64,000 nucleotides of DNA, taken from NCBI GenBank assembly GCA_025917655.1, contig CP084610.1, positions 1,984,001-2,048,000 of the forward strand. Reading direction: 5' to 3'. The position numbers were made by a program, and so were the translations under genes. The DNA is from Chlorella sorokiniana (lineage: Eukaryota; Chlorophyta; Trebouxiophyceae; Chlorellales; Chlorellaceae). Below the pieces are notes generated by a model that was not told the origin of the DNA, searched no databases, and saw only the letters and a program-made list of their open reading frames with translations. Shown here piece by piece: positions 35,801 to 49,016 of this stretch (positions are counted from its first letter, which is position 1; every line of letters starts with the position of its first letter).

Positions 35801-36654
35801 GCGACGGCATGGCCGCCGAGGTGCGGCGTGTGGCGGCGGCGCTGGGCCTGCCAGCTGGCGGCGGCGCCGCCGCCCTGCAGCCCTGCCTGGACGTGCCGCT
35901 GCGCCCTGGGCCGACCACCACGGACGCCTCATCCCAGAGCTGTGGCACGCTCTCGTGCGCAAGGCGGTGGCGGCGGCCACCCGACAGCCGGGTGAGGCGG
36001 ACTGGTAGGGACGAGAGCAGCGGCGGCGCAGCGAAGGGTCTGCGTTTTGGGCGGGGGGCGCAGGTCCCGGCCAGGCAGTTCTTGGTTTGCTGCTGGGACA
36101 GCACGCTTGGCGTCTCTTCGGTGGCGGCCTGCCCGGCCATCAAACAGCGCCGCGCAGCCGCCACAGTGCGGGGTGGTTCTTGCCGCGCACCAGCCAGCGG
36201 GCCTCGCTGCTCCCGTCGGATCAAATCACCGCTGCTGCGCCTGGCGCCGTTCCGCCCTCCTGCTCTGCGGGCGGCTCCCTTCCAGCGAGAGCAGGCGGCC
36301 TCTGCTGCCACAGTGTTTGCCACTCAGCAGCTCCTCACTGCTTCCCCACCCCGCTTGCAGGCCTCCCGAGCCCGCCCTCCTGGATGAGCTCTCCGTGCTG
36401 GCCCCCAGCACGCTCGCGAGCTGCTGTCCATCCTGGCGGCTGCCGGCATGCTGTGGGTGCAGTCGGCGGCGGAGGCCAGCGGGCCCCCGCCCAACGCCCT
36501 GGCGGCCTGCTTTGGCGACGCCTCGGGCGAAGGCAGCGCGGCGGGGCAGCCGCGGCAGCAGCGCTTCTACTTTGCGCAGCCGGGGGCCAGCTTTGGCGGG
36601 CGACGCGTGCTGCCGCCGCAGGTGCTGTTGCCTCTGGAGCAGGCCGGCGGCTAA
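23858..36654 (+). CDS. GTF3C1: TFIIIC B-block-binding subunit (GTF3C1/TFC3 homologue)
   Basis: Predicted largest DNA-binding subunit of TFIIIC, which reads the B box of tRNA genes and recruits TFIIIB for RNA polymerase III. The start MDDLVGAAVEQVALAPDG is followed by a plant-type N-terminal winged-helix region (VAQLWSSLRP) and VGLYDSKLSRFSI. The B-block domain is clear: RKALALVGAAGRRG, GAENRNFFYVVKMLEQRGLV, then NTNLLHLTRFAPPN. More than twenty exons follow, with a Lys/Asp/Glu-rich region (28903-29080), a Gln run (27361-27390), a Myb/SANT-like part (KKLWYRQEDRQLLTAW with LCPGRPLSLKHATLKRR) and a C-terminal winged-helix-like segment (RELLSILAAAGMLWVQ) ending LLPLEQAGG. That this is one gene of 12.8 kb rather than two is inferred from the order of these parts, which matches the plant homologue. 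Several frame jumps occur in the 33.6-36.4 kb exons. Confidence 0.85.
27361..27390 (+). repeat. CAG-repeat (polyglutamine) in TFIIIC subunit exon
   Basis: Nine or ten consecutive Gln codons, nearly all CAG, lie within an exon that has an open frame on both sides. Confidence 0.8.
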
Positions 36655-37069
36655 CGCATCTGGAGGGGCCATTGCGTCTGAAGGCGGCCATTGCGACGAC
36701 CTCCTTGACTGCGCGATAGTTCCTTGTATTGGTGTATGGACCATGTAGTTTGCATGCAGACATTGTCTGTGAGCCCTTGCTGCTCGATCTCAAGTTTTGA
36801 AGAGCAGCACGAGGTGGGGCACGTCAACAGCCTGGCTGCCAATGGCGGCTGCGGGGAGGGCGACCAGTCATCGTTCACGAGCAACCACGCTCTTTTCTGG
36901 CAGTCTTAATTGATGTTACTGCATATAACACAACCGCATCTTTGTTGTCTCGCGTTGCATCCAAGGGAACATGCCCGGCACATCTGTCAACGCTCCCCTT
37001 ACGATACACACCGCTGCCCCGCTTCGTTTGTCTTCACACATCGTTCTTCCACGCTTTGTCGAATTGCAA
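36655..37069. other. TFIIIC 3' UTR and phosphatase upstream region
   Basis: No conserved frame was recognised. It is less GC-rich than the flanking exons and should hold a 3' UTR and the promoter of the downstream secreted phosphatase. Confidence 0.5.
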
Positions 37070-40000
37070 ATGGTGCAGAGGACCGCCGCGGTGCTGGCGG
37101 GCCTCTGCCTGCTGGCTGGGGCCCTGGCGCTACAGCAGCAGCAAACATGCACAGGGGACAGCGGCTGCCTCTATCAGCGTCCCGCACCGCAGCCGCAGCT
37201 GCACATGAGCCACCCGCGCTTGTCGGTGCCGGCAAATGCGGGCCCTCACGACCCTGAACAGGCAAGTTAAAGGTCACCCGACATTGCTTCGTGCAGCAAG
37301 AGCCCACAAGACTGGCACTTTCGCAAGCTCACGCCCATCGCCTTCTCGTGCAGGTGCACCTGGCCTTTGCGGGGCCTGGCGCATACGCCGTGACCTGGAT
37401 TACCAATCCCCTCAACGACGCGCGCCTGGCCGCCGCTGCCGATGAGCTGCCGCCGACGGCGGCGGCCGACACCACTGGTGCGGCTGACGGGGAAGAGCCC
37501 TTCCTTGCGTCAGCCGGGCCGCAGCCCCACTTGGAGGCCCAGCAGGCTGTTGAGGCAGCAGCCGCGCTGGCGGAGCAAGGCGATGAGGAGGCGGACGGCG
37601 GCGCGGCCAACAAGCACGGCCGCAAGCGGCGCAAGCGGCAGCGGCGTGCATGCAGGCATGTGGTGGCAGCCGCGGGCCGCTCCGTTGTGCAGTATGGCCT
37701 GAATCCCGGCGACTACACCTTCACGGGTGCGTGGAACGATTCACATATCTTCTGCACGTGATGCTGCCGCAGCGGGGCCAGGGCCGCACCTCTCCCCACA
37801 GTGTGGCCGGCTTGGTCCACAGAGCCCGTCCCGCCCCATTCCGCTCGCTCCTTCTTCCCCCAACAAAAGCACGCACCACCACCAAAACATACCCACCCAC
37901 CCAGCTGACTCCCCTACCGCTCAGTGTGCTGGCATTGCTGTCTGTTCCGCCTTCCTTCTTCCTGCAGTTGAGGGCCTCGAGCCGCCCGCCTGCTACACCA
38001 GCGGCGCTTACGTGTCGGGGGCCATCCACCGAGTCAAGATGGGCGCGGGGACGAGGGCCCCTGCCCCCAACGCCACCGTTTTCTATCGAGTGGGGGACCC
38101 CGACCGCGCATGGAGCCGGGGTGAGGCTGCACGCTGGTCCAGTGGCCTGCCCTCCAGCCGTGCTGCTGTTCCTCGCTGCGCCGCTGCTGGGGGAAGGGGG
38201 CGCGCGGCGCGGCGGCTTCCCCTGCCGCGGGTGGGGCTCACAACAGGGCGTCCTTCTCGCTGCTGCAATTCCCACCCAGAGGAGGGGGAGGGCTGGAAGC
38301 TGCACAGGCTTGGCCAAGGCTGGCGCCCGCAGCCCTCGCACGTATGTCCAGCCGGGTGCCCAGCCCTGATGCAGCGGTAGGGGGCTGAGGTGCAGCGCAA
38401 AAGTGTTCGTCGGAGTCAGGGATGCATCCTTTCATCGGGGCTCCTTGGTGCACTTTAATTTTGCCCGTGACACAACGCAAGAGCAAAGTGCATCAAGGAG
38501 CCCTGATGAAAGGATACATCCCCGACTCCGACGAACACTTTTGCGCTGCACCTCAGCCCCTACCGCTGCACCTGCCCTCCGCCGCCCACGATTCCTCCCA
38601 GCCTGTTGTGCCTGCTGACCCTCCCTGCCCCGCTCCGGCCTGCCGCAGAGTTCAGCTTCCGCACATCGCCGCTGGTTGGGGTTGAGGCCCTGCCCTACCG
38701 CCTGGGCGTGATTGGGGACCTCGGCCAAACCGACCACTCGCTCAGGTGTGTGTGCACAGCATGCTGTCTTACTGGCTGTGTGGCAGAGGCGCTGGAGACA
38801 GGCGGGGAACAGGCGTGGATGCCGCAGTTGTTCATTGGCAGCCGCCGTTGGCCTGCCCACCCACTCGCTGCGGGCCCCGTCGCGGCACTTCCTCACGACG
38901 GCCGACGCTCCCATCTTTTCGGCGCGCTTCCGAGTCCCCCTCACCTCACCCCTTTCCTTCTGTCCGTGGCCGCCCGCCTGCAGCACGCTGGACCACCTGC
39001 TGGTCAGCGATCCAGCTTCAGTCATCCTGACGGGGGACCTGTCGTATGCCGACGGCTACCAACCGCGCTGGTGGGTGGCAGCCTGGCGGTGCCGCCCTCG
39101 GGACGGGAGGCTGTCTCGGCTGGCGCTCCGATGTGGTGCTGCTTTCTCAGCTGCATGCAGCCGGCAGCGGCTGATGTGTGTGTGTCTGGAGGGTGGAGCA
39201 GACAGGGTGGGGCAAGCTGGGCTTGCCGTTCTGACTGTGCAGTTCAGACTCCCAACCACACAAGGGCTGCCCTCCAGCCGTTCAGCCTGCTGGGTTGGCT
39301 GCTTCTCGCAGACAGAAAGACACACGCACCACGCGCCGCTGCTGCTGCCGCCGCCAATCCGCAGGGACACGTGGGGCCGCCTGGTGGCCCCCTTCACCTC
39401 CCGCCAGCCCTGGATGTACTGCGTGGGCAACCACGAAATCGAGCTGACCGACGGGCGCAAGGACTTCCTTTCGTACCTGACGCGGTGAGGCTGGGTGACC
39501 AGGGCGGTACCGCCGCCCTGCCAACCAGGGTCGTGCCTGCAGGCTGCGACAGGCTGGCGGCAGCTGTCGTTTTGCGGTGGCTGGCTGCGGTGGTCTGCCA
39601 CACTGCAAGCAAACTACCCAAGTGACGAAGGAGGTTGAGACCAGCGTGCTGACGTTCCCCTGTCGCCCATCCCCGCACCTGCCCCGCAGCTTCTACTTCC
39701 CCTTCCACCACTGCGGCTCGCCTTCCGAACTGTACTATTCGTATGACGTGGCGGGGGCGCACGTGGTGATGCTGGGCAGCTACGTGGGTGAGTGCATGAA
39801 GCTGGGCGGAAGCTTGTGCGGGGGGCAGCGCGCTTACGATGTCTGCCCAAGCCCTGGCTCCCCAGCCCTGTCGTCTTTCACGGCAGGGCGGGGTGCAGCT
39901 GTTCTGCTTCCTGCCCCTTGGCCGTTGCTGCAACCGCATGGCGCCCTCTCCCGGCCCGGGCCCCTTGACCTGACCCCCCTGTACCTCCTGGCTGTACCGC

Positions 40001-41669
40001 TGTACTGCAGCCTACGACCGCGAGTCGCCGCAGTACGCCTGGCTGCTGCGCGACCTGGCCGCCGTGGACCGCGCACGCACGCCGTGGGTCATCGCTGTGC
40101 AGCACGCGCCCTGGTACAACTCCAACTACGCGCACCAGGGGGAGGGGGAGGAGATGCGGGAGGCCATGGAGCTGCTGCTGTACCAGCACGGCGTGGACTT
40201 CGTGTTCTCGGGTGCGCGCCCTTGCTGTGATTGTGTCAAACCCCACAAGGCTCTTCCAAACGCCTGCTCCTTCCTGCCGCGCCCCTGCCCCTGCGGGCTC
40301 ACCTGACGTGAAGCGGTGCCGCGGGGTTGCTGCACCAGCGGCCTGCCTGGCGGCGCCGTGCCTGGGTGCTTGTGCGGCGCCCCACCTGCCCCCTCGCTCC
40401 ACACACACACGCACACCTGCGCCCTCCTCTGCAGGCCACGTGCACGCGTATGAGCGCCACCACCGAGTGTTCCGCGACAGGCTGGACGACTGCGCTCCCA
40501 CCCACATGTGAGCTGCCGCCGGCCAGGGCTGGGTGCATGGGTAGGAATCTTTACAAGCGATGAACAGAGGAGCATCGGGAAGGGGAAGGGGGCTTTTGCT
40601 TCGGCTGCTAGGCGGGGTTTCAAACAGCTCCTTGTGGGGTGTCAAACAGCTCCTTGTTTCAAACAGCTCCTTGTGCTGGCCCCCGCGCTGCAGCAACATC
40701 GGCGACGGCGGCAACAAGGAGGGGCCAGACAAGAAGTACTACCCGCAGGTGGGTGGGGTGGGCTGGTGGGGTGGGGTGGGGTGGGGGAGGCGAGAGGTGT
40801 GGTGGGCCTGGCCACGCCGCCGCCCAGGCTCACTGCCTGCTGTCTGTCCTGGGCCCTTGGAATGCGCCCCCAAGGGATGGTTTTGCCGCCGCTTGCACGC
40901 TCTGTCCGCCCGCCGCCGAGGGCAGCTCTGAGCTGCTTGTGCGTCAGTCTCGCGTTGCTGCCCCGTGTGAGGACAAGCCCCCCGCCTGCCGCCCTCGCCC
41001 CTCCTGCCTGCAGCCCAGGTATTCCGCCTTCCGCGAGCCGTCGTTTGGCCACGGCACTCTGGACCTGCTGGATGCGACGCACGCGGGTGGGTGGCAGGGT
41101 GGGTGGGCGGGTGGGTGGGTGGCAACGCACATGGGTTTGCTTGCGCGGATTGGCGGGGGTAGGGAGGGGGAGGGGCGAGTTTCTTAGTGGGCCTGGGCTT
41201 CTGAGGGCACATTGAATGGAAATCTAGAAAATGGCGAGCAGGAGAGCAGGAGAGATTTAGGGGCCCCGCCGCTGCTGCCACGCTCGCTAGCAGTGCAAAA
41301 CCCGCCCCGAGTGTCCTGCGCTGGGTAGCTGTTTTGCTGCCTTTGGCCGCTGCAGCCAGCCCCTCCTTCCCCGGCCCCCGTTCCCTCTCCGCAGAGTGGC
41401 GCTGGCACCGCAACCAGGACGACGGCCCCGACACAGCCGACTATGTGGCAGTGGTTCGCAACCCCGAGTGCAAGGCGCGGCGGGCGGCAGTGCTTGCGGC
41501 GCTGCGCTCGGACGCCGGGCAGCCTGCGGAAGGCGTGCGGCCACAGCAGCAGCAGCAGCAGCGGCAGCAGCAGCGGCAGGAAAGGGCCGGTGGGACCGGC
41601 AGCCTGCTGCGCCCGCTGCGTGCCTGGCTCAGCTGGGCGCTGGGTGCAACGGCGCAGCGCCCGCTGTAG
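37070..41669 (+). CDS. Purple acid phosphatase
   Basis: Predicted secreted or vacuolar metallophosphoesterase that releases phosphate from organic esters using a binuclear metal centre. The ATG at 37070 was preferred over an in-frame one at 36971 because it begins a signal peptide (MVQRTAAVLAGLCLLAGAL). All five metal-binding blocks are present in order: GDLGQT; GDLSYADGY; GNHEIEL; VIAVQHAPWYNSNY; GHVHAYERH. Family context is good too: VHLAFAGPGAYAVTW at the N-terminal fibronectin-like domain, NIGDGGNKEGPDKKYY and REPSFGHGTLDLLDA. About a dozen exons. A long low-complexity insert (37410-37660) with a cluster of basic residues (KHGRKRRKRQRR) splits the N-terminal domain. The last exon adds a Gln/Arg-rich tail. 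One intron carries a 199-bp hairpin, and a CA microsatellite follows the stop. Confidence 0.93.
38371..38569. repeat. 199-bp near-perfect inverted repeat in intron
   Basis: The left arm starts gcagcggtag at 38371; the right arm ends ctaccgctgc at 38569. The arms are about 85-90 nt and differ at only a handful of positions; the loop is roughly 20-25 nt. It lies wholly inside a phosphatase intron. It could be a foldback (MITE-like) element or a long-hairpin small-RNA precursor. No target-site duplication is obvious. Confidence 0.9.
40619..40675 (+). repeat. Short tandem repeat in phosphatase intron
   Basis: Three copies of a unit containing tcaaacagctccttgt, with spacers of a few bases, within an intron. 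Confidence 0.85.
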
Positions 41670-42922
<1,253 letters not shown>

Positions 42923-45900
42923 ATGGCGGAGGCTGCTGCAAGGGTGGCCCACGACCCCAGCAGCATGGAGAAGGGGTCGGCGGCTTCGAGCGATACCGCG
43001 GCTGCAGACCTCTCTGCGGCCCTGTCAGGGAGGTGCCCGAGGAGGAGCCTCAGTTCCACCACCGCCACGGCACCTGGAAGACCTGCGTCATGCACATCAT
43101 GACCGCAGTCATCGGTGAGCGGCGCTGCCAAGCAGTGTGACCCCGACGGCTGCAACTGCCGCCTTGACCAGCTGCTGCGGCAGCTTCCGGCCTGCAAGCC
43201 TCGCTCCCAGGCTCTCTGCCCCGCCCACAAACCCGCCTCCTCTCGCCCCACCCTGTGCTGACGAGCAGGGGCGGGCGTGCTGGCCCTGCCCTCCGCCATC
43301 GCCTGGCTGGGCTGGGTGGGCGGTATGGCGGCGCTGCTGGCGTTTGCCGCCATCACGCTCTACACCTCCAACCTCCTCGCCGCCTGCTACTTTGTGCGCG
43401 GCAAGCGCAACCGCACCGTGAGCCGCGCGGGGGTCTTGAGCAGCCGCGGGTGGTGTGCCTCTTTGCCTGCTGGGCTCGGCCCACGCGCACACATGCACTC
43501 CAGGCCTGCCTGGCAGGTTGCCAGCACCGGCTGCCGTGCTGTGCGCGCTCAGTTGCCCATCCCATGCTCGTCCACAACGCTATATTTGCAACATCTGCCA
43601 TGCCCCAGAGGGTGCAGAGCGCTGTGCTGTAGCCGAGATCAGCGCGCACGTGCGCCCCCCCACTTTTACACACACGCGCCGCCGCCCGCGCCCCCCCACC
43701 CCCCAAAAAACAAAATACAGTACATGGAGGTGGTGCAGGCTGTCATGGGGCGGCGCAGCAGCGTACTGCTGGGCATCCTGCAGTACGTCAACCTCTTCCT
43801 CGCGGGTGGGTAGGCAGGCCGCCTGCTTGTCCTTAACCGTTCCCGGCCCAGGCCGCGTCGCACCGTCAAGGCAGAGGCCCTGCGGCCTCGCCTGCTGCGA
43901 AGCAGCGGCTGGGCACAGGGCCAGTCTGTGCTGCAGCTGCAGGCTCCCAGCGCCGCACGAGCGGCCAGTGCTGTGCACAGTGCTGGACACGTGTGCACCA
44001 GTGTGGCGCTGCTCAGCCCCTGTGGCGGTGGTGTGCGGGTTCGGTGCCGGCCTGTGAGCCGCTTCAGCTGCCTCCCCCTCTTCTCTATTCCCAATTTCCT
44101 GTGCAGCCATCACTTTCAACATAGCCGGGGGCTGACCATGCAAGAGATTGCGTGCCTGGCGCAGAACAAGGAGGCTGGATGCAGCGTGCTGACCCTGTGG
44201 CAGGTGCGCGGCCCGCACCGCAGGGCGTGCGGGCAGGCACCCTGGGCCGCAATGCGGCCCTCCGAATCGAGCCTGCATCCTCACACGGGACGTGGCTGAG
44301 CCTCTGCATGGCTCCGGGGTGTGCATCGCTTGCGGCTCCGACAAGGCTGCCCTGCCCTCCCTCTGCAGAGCATCCTCATCTTTGCCGCCGGCCAGCTGCT
44401 GCTGAGCCAGACCCCCAGCCTGGACGAGTCATGGGTGGGCTCAGCCCTGGGCGCTGCCATGTCCTTTGGCTACTCCACCATCGCCCTCAGCCTGTCGATC
44501 GACCAGGTGGCAGACGGTGAGGCACAGCGTGCGCAGCAGGCCGCAGCCGCCCACCGCAGCGCCGCAGCACCCCACCACGTAACGAGCCCAGCGGAGGGGC
44601 GCTTCCTGGCTGCTGGCTCCGGCACCCCCGCTGTACTTGTTGCAGGAGCAGAGAGGCTTCCATGCGGCCTTTTGCATGCAATTCTCTGCCGCTGTAGCTG
44701 TGCCTCTCCCGGGTCCCCCTCCCACACCACCACCACCACACACACACACAAGCACCTACCCCTCTGCAGGCAACCACCACGGCACGGTGGGCGGCCGCGA
44801 CGCGAGCGACAAGGTGTTTGGCGTGTTCTCGGCCCTGGGCACAGTCGTCTTCGCCTTCGGGTTCTCCCTCATCGTGAGCCAACGCCAGCGCAGCCGAGGG
44901 CTGCGTTGAGGGAGCAGCAAATGCTGAAAGAGCGTGCAGGGTGCTTGCTGCTTTTGCCCGACTGTCGGGGACGTTGTGCGGTCTGCTCTGCGCATCTGGC
45001 CAGCAAGGTTGCCTGCAGCGAGTCGGGAGGCGCCTTGCTGAGCAACTTGCACGTGGCATGCCGCGTCTGCTTCAGCTGCGTCCTGCCAGCTTCCGCTTGC
45101 CGGCAAAAGACCCTGCTTGCCCAGTCACCACACACACACATGCACGCTCGCGCGCATACACGCGCAAACACACACACAGTCTCACAGTTTTGACCTTACT
45201 AGCAACCCCCTCCCTTCACCCCGCTTGCCCCTGTGGCAGCTGATTGAGATCCAGGACACGCTGGCGGGCCCACCTCCAGACTACTACCACCAGCCCGCCA
45301 GCCGCACCGCCCTCGCCTCCCTCTCCCAGTTCCTGTCGGCCGCTCACTCCGGAGCAGCCGCCGCCGCCGACTCGGATGCATCAGACACCGCCAGCCCCAA
45401 GGCGGGGGAGGTGGCGCACAACGGCAGCGACGAGGGCAAGGCGGGGAGCGAGAGGGGCCCGCAGGGTGCGCTGGATGCTCCCGGCCCCGACGACCGCCAG
45501 CGGTGGCAGGTGCGGCCGAGGGCGGCTGTGCAGGCTGAGGATTCCGTATGTGCACACATGCGTTCTTTTCGAGACCCGTCCCACCCCCCACACCACCACA
45601 CACACACACACCAATCCCACCCCATGGGGTGGCTACTGCAGCGCCCACTGGCCCACCCCGTCTGGGTTTTGTTCCTTTGAAGGATTCTGTTGTGCTCTCC
45701 AGCTGGAGACCTTGTAGTGACGCCTTTGTCCTTTGACCGCGCCTTCATCTGCATCCTTCCGCCCATGCGTGTGCAGGTGGTGCAAATGCAGAAGGCAGTG
45801 TGCTTGGCCATAACCATCATCACCGCCTACTTCACATCCGTGGGCGTGTTTGGATACCTGGTGCGCACAAGCCGCCCACGCTGCGCGAGCGGTGTCTAGG

Positions 45901-47724
45901 CTTGAGGCGCACCGCGCATGCATGCGTGCAGCCTGATGCTGTGCACGTCTTGCCCGTGCACTGCCTCGAAACTCACGGCCTTGCTGCCACTGAGGGCTTG
46001 GTGCAGCACCGTGCCTGCCACCCGCGCTGTTATCCTTCCCCACCAAACACACACACACACCGCCGCCACGCACCCACCCAACACCCGTGCTCAACCCCCT
46101 GACAGGCCTTTGGCGACCAGCCCTGCGGGACCGGCGGCAACATCCTGACCTGCTTCGACTCCCCCAAGTGGCTCCTCATCACCGCCAACTCTATGGTGGG
46201 AAGGGGGAGGAGGCACTCAGACTCAGGCACTTTTATCGCCAAGGCGTTGGTGCTTCGGGAAGGCTGGTGCCGGGGCAGCAGGGCGGGGGTGCCCGGGGAA
46301 CCTTGGGCGCCGGGGTGGGCGGCGCCGCTTGCAAGAGTGCTGGAGGCCCTAGGGCACTGCTGTGCCGTGGTGCAGCCTGGTCCCGAGCGGCTTCCGTTGG
46401 ATGCGCACGCCAGTGTTTCAAGACAACGGGCTGCGCTGCTCATCAAGCAGGCAGCAGGTAGCGGCCACCTGCTGAAGCCCCCGTACATGCATCCCCTTCC
46501 CGCTTGTCCCCGTGCAGGTGCTGGTACACATCTTCCCCGCATACCAGGTAGACCGTGCAGCTACCGTGCTGCTGCCACGCAGCCACCTGCTGCCATGCCT
46601 GCGCTGCAGCGAGGCAGTCGCAAGGAGGCGTCACCTCGCTGCCCCAGCCGCTGCAGCGCTTGCTCCCAACGCCGCCGATCGCCCGAACAGGGCGACCCGC
46701 CGCCATCCTTTCAAGAGTTGCCGCGCCTTCGGTTTGCACCTCCTGCCACAGGTGTTCACGCAGCCGGTGTTTGGCTTCCTGGAGGGCTTCGTGCGGCGCA
46801 GCCCCGCTTCCCCCCCGCCGCCTCCTCCCGCCCCGCAGTCGTGGCTGGCCGCTGCATCTGTGAGCCCCGGCTGCACGCGCACGCTTTGCGGGGGCTGCCG
46901 GGCGTGCCAGCGCTGCGGCGAGGCGACCGCTGGGGAGGGCTGTTGCCGTCAGGGGCTGACATGGGGCCCAGCTGGGTGGGCTGGCCGCTGCTCATGGCTG
47001 GCTGAGCTGACCCGACCCTGCCCCACCCCGTCCGCAACCTTTCCTCCTGCCTTTCCTCCTGCCAGACGTGATCCTCGTGGCCGTTATCTCGATGTGCCTG
47101 CCCTTCTTCTCGGACATGGTCGGCCTGGGTGAGTGCCAGGCTGGCAGCGCCTGCGCCTTGCTGGCGCCAGCCGGGTGGCGCTGGGCAGGGCACAGGGCGG
47201 CTGCGCAGCGCAGCGGGTCCTTTCTGCTGCACTGGCAGGCGCGGCCGCGCAGGGAGGCGCCGCCCGCTGGCAGCTGTGCGCCCACCCCCTCCCTTCCTGC
47301 ACCTGCGCTCAAAGTGGTCCTGCGAGCAAGTGACAGTCTTGATGATCAATCGCAACAGCCCGTGCCTGACTCAAGCCTTGTGTCCCCCACTGTGCCACAG
47401 TCGGGCGATGGCGTTCTGGCCTGCAACGGTGCGCTGCCCGCCTGAACCGCCTGCGCTGTCGCCAGGACAACACCAGTCCCAGCGCTGACAATGGCAGCCC
47501 CTGCCGCCGAGCTGGCGGGCTGATCTGCCTGCTGCTCCCCCGCTGCACCGCAGGTGTACTTCCCCATCACCATGTACATCAGGGTGTACCGCCCCGGGCC
47601 CCGCGCCGTGTGGTGGATGCAGGCGCTGAGCATGCTGTGCCTGTGCATCACGCTGTGCGCCATCGTGGGCAGCGTGCAACAGATTGTGGACAACGCCAGC
47701 TCTTACGAATTCTTCGCAGACTGA
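42923..47724 (+). CDS. Amino acid permease (AAAP family, AAP type)
   Basis: Predicted proton-coupled amino acid transporter of the plant AAP type. After a hydrophilic N-terminus (MAEAAARVAHDPSSMEKG) comes the family signature GTWKTCVMHIMTAVIGAGVL, then a series of hydrophobic segments. Later conserved blocks are LIEIQDTLAGPP, a TM with ITAYFTSVGVFGYLAFGD, CFDSPKWLLITANSMVLVH, then PAYQVFTQPVFGFLE, and VYFPITMYIRVYRP near the end; the last exon closes NASSYEFFAD. About thirteen exons. Between LIEIQDTLAGPP and the next membrane segment is an extra hydrophilic stretch of about 75 residues rich in Ala, Ser, Asp and Glu. One-base frame jumps are apparent near 43021 and 47405; one extra base at each restores the family sequence. 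Substrate cannot be predicted. Confidence 0.9.
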
Positions 47725-48191
47725 CAGCAACGCAGGGCGCGGACAGCACCCGACCGCAACGGCGCGGAACCAACATTAGCAACACCCTGCCAGCATCCCA
47801 CCAACGCACGTGCCAAGGCCCCGTGGCCGCCTGCTCCGCTCGCCGGCTCCAACATATTGACTCCCGGCAAAGGTGCGCCAGCAAAGCTGGCAGCCGCCTC
47901 CCCCAACCCATTCAGCAGCGTCTCGTCTTAATATCTTGCAGCAACCTGCCAGCCATTCATCTGTTCATCTTGCTGCGCGCTGCTCAAATGTAGCTGACGG
48001 TTAATGCGGCTTGTGGCGTCGCCAAGTGACCGCCTGCCTCCAACCCCAGCTGCACTGTTTGATTGTGTAATAGTATGTTGCTTGAAAATCGTGTGAACAG
48101 TGTGGGCACCGTGCCTGCTTGTCTTCATGTGCTCGCAACAAGGAGCGGAGACCGGGGGGGGGGGGGGGGGGCGGTGGGGGGCCAACCACAG
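47725..48191. other. Permease 3' region
   Basis: No gene recognised. Contains TGTAA at 48066 and a G-run near 48152-48171 that may be poorly resolved. Confidence 0.5.
48066..48070 (+). promoter_or_regulatory. Candidate TGTAA polyadenylation signal (permease)
   Basis: Plus-strand TGTAA about 340 nt after the permease stop codon. Confidence 0.35.
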
Positions 48192-49016
48192 TCACGACGG
48201 CTGCTGCAGCGCACGCGCCCGCCAGATGAACCAACTTGCGAGCCATGCAACGACCTGCAGCTGCCGCTGGGATGGCTGACGCGTCGCAGTGCCAGTGCCA
48301 GCTCGCGGTCCTAGTCTTGCTTGCGGTGGGCTGCGGGCAGGATGAGGAGGGCAAGGGAGGCGGGCCGCACTTGTCAAGAGCGGCCGCCATTGGGCCAGCA
48401 AGGACTGCAGCACCGAAGGAGACACGTCACCACCAAAGCGGCGACGCTCCAGCTGGGCTGGCTTGCAGCAGCCCACACAGAGGGCACACCCGCCTTCCGG
48501 CTCCGGCGGTATCTCCGCCACGCTCTTCTGCAGGGGCCTTGCTGGCGCCCACAGCATCCCTCCCATGAGACGCCACGTCCAGGGCCTGCCTCGGCGCCTC
48601 TGCAGCCTCCACTGCTGCGGCTGGGTGGCCCTGCGCAACGGGCAATGAGCAGTTGGTGTTCTTCAATGCATTTAGTTTTGGAGTTGCCGCTGCAGAGCTC
48701 AACACCGTCTTCCCGGCCCTTGTTGTTGTTGAGGAAATTTTTGAGAAGCAATGCCTCTCACCCCAGCGCTGGCTAGCCCCTGCTGGCCGACAGCACAGCC
48801 TGCCTGCGTGTCGGCGCCCGCGCCCATGCGCCCTCGCGCCGCCTGCCACTGCCGCCGCAGGTCGGCCTCGAGCGACCCATGCAGGGGGTGCCCCTCTGCT
48901 GCCTGAGCCCCAGCAGGCGAGGCAGACGCGGTGCCAAGGGTCGGCCCCACCGCCTCCTCCCTCACTGCTTCCGCCCCAGCTGGCTTGCTTTGGGTCGCAG
49001 GGTCGTAGCTTGACAT
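48192..49016 (-). CDS. Hypothetical protein (weakly supported)
   Basis: I do not recognise this. A minus-strand frame starts MSSYDPATQSKPAGAEAV at 49016 and stays open for about 105 codons. Further on, SSAAATPKLNALKNTNCS and then SVAEIPPEPEGGCALCVGCC followed by a short block LERRRFGGDVSPSVLQ appear in other minus-strand frames, so splicing or sequence errors would be needed to join them. The CxxCxxCC pattern could be a metal site. Composition is more protein-like than random frames here, but no family similarity supports it. It may be a small lineage-specific gene or not a gene. Confidence 0.3.
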
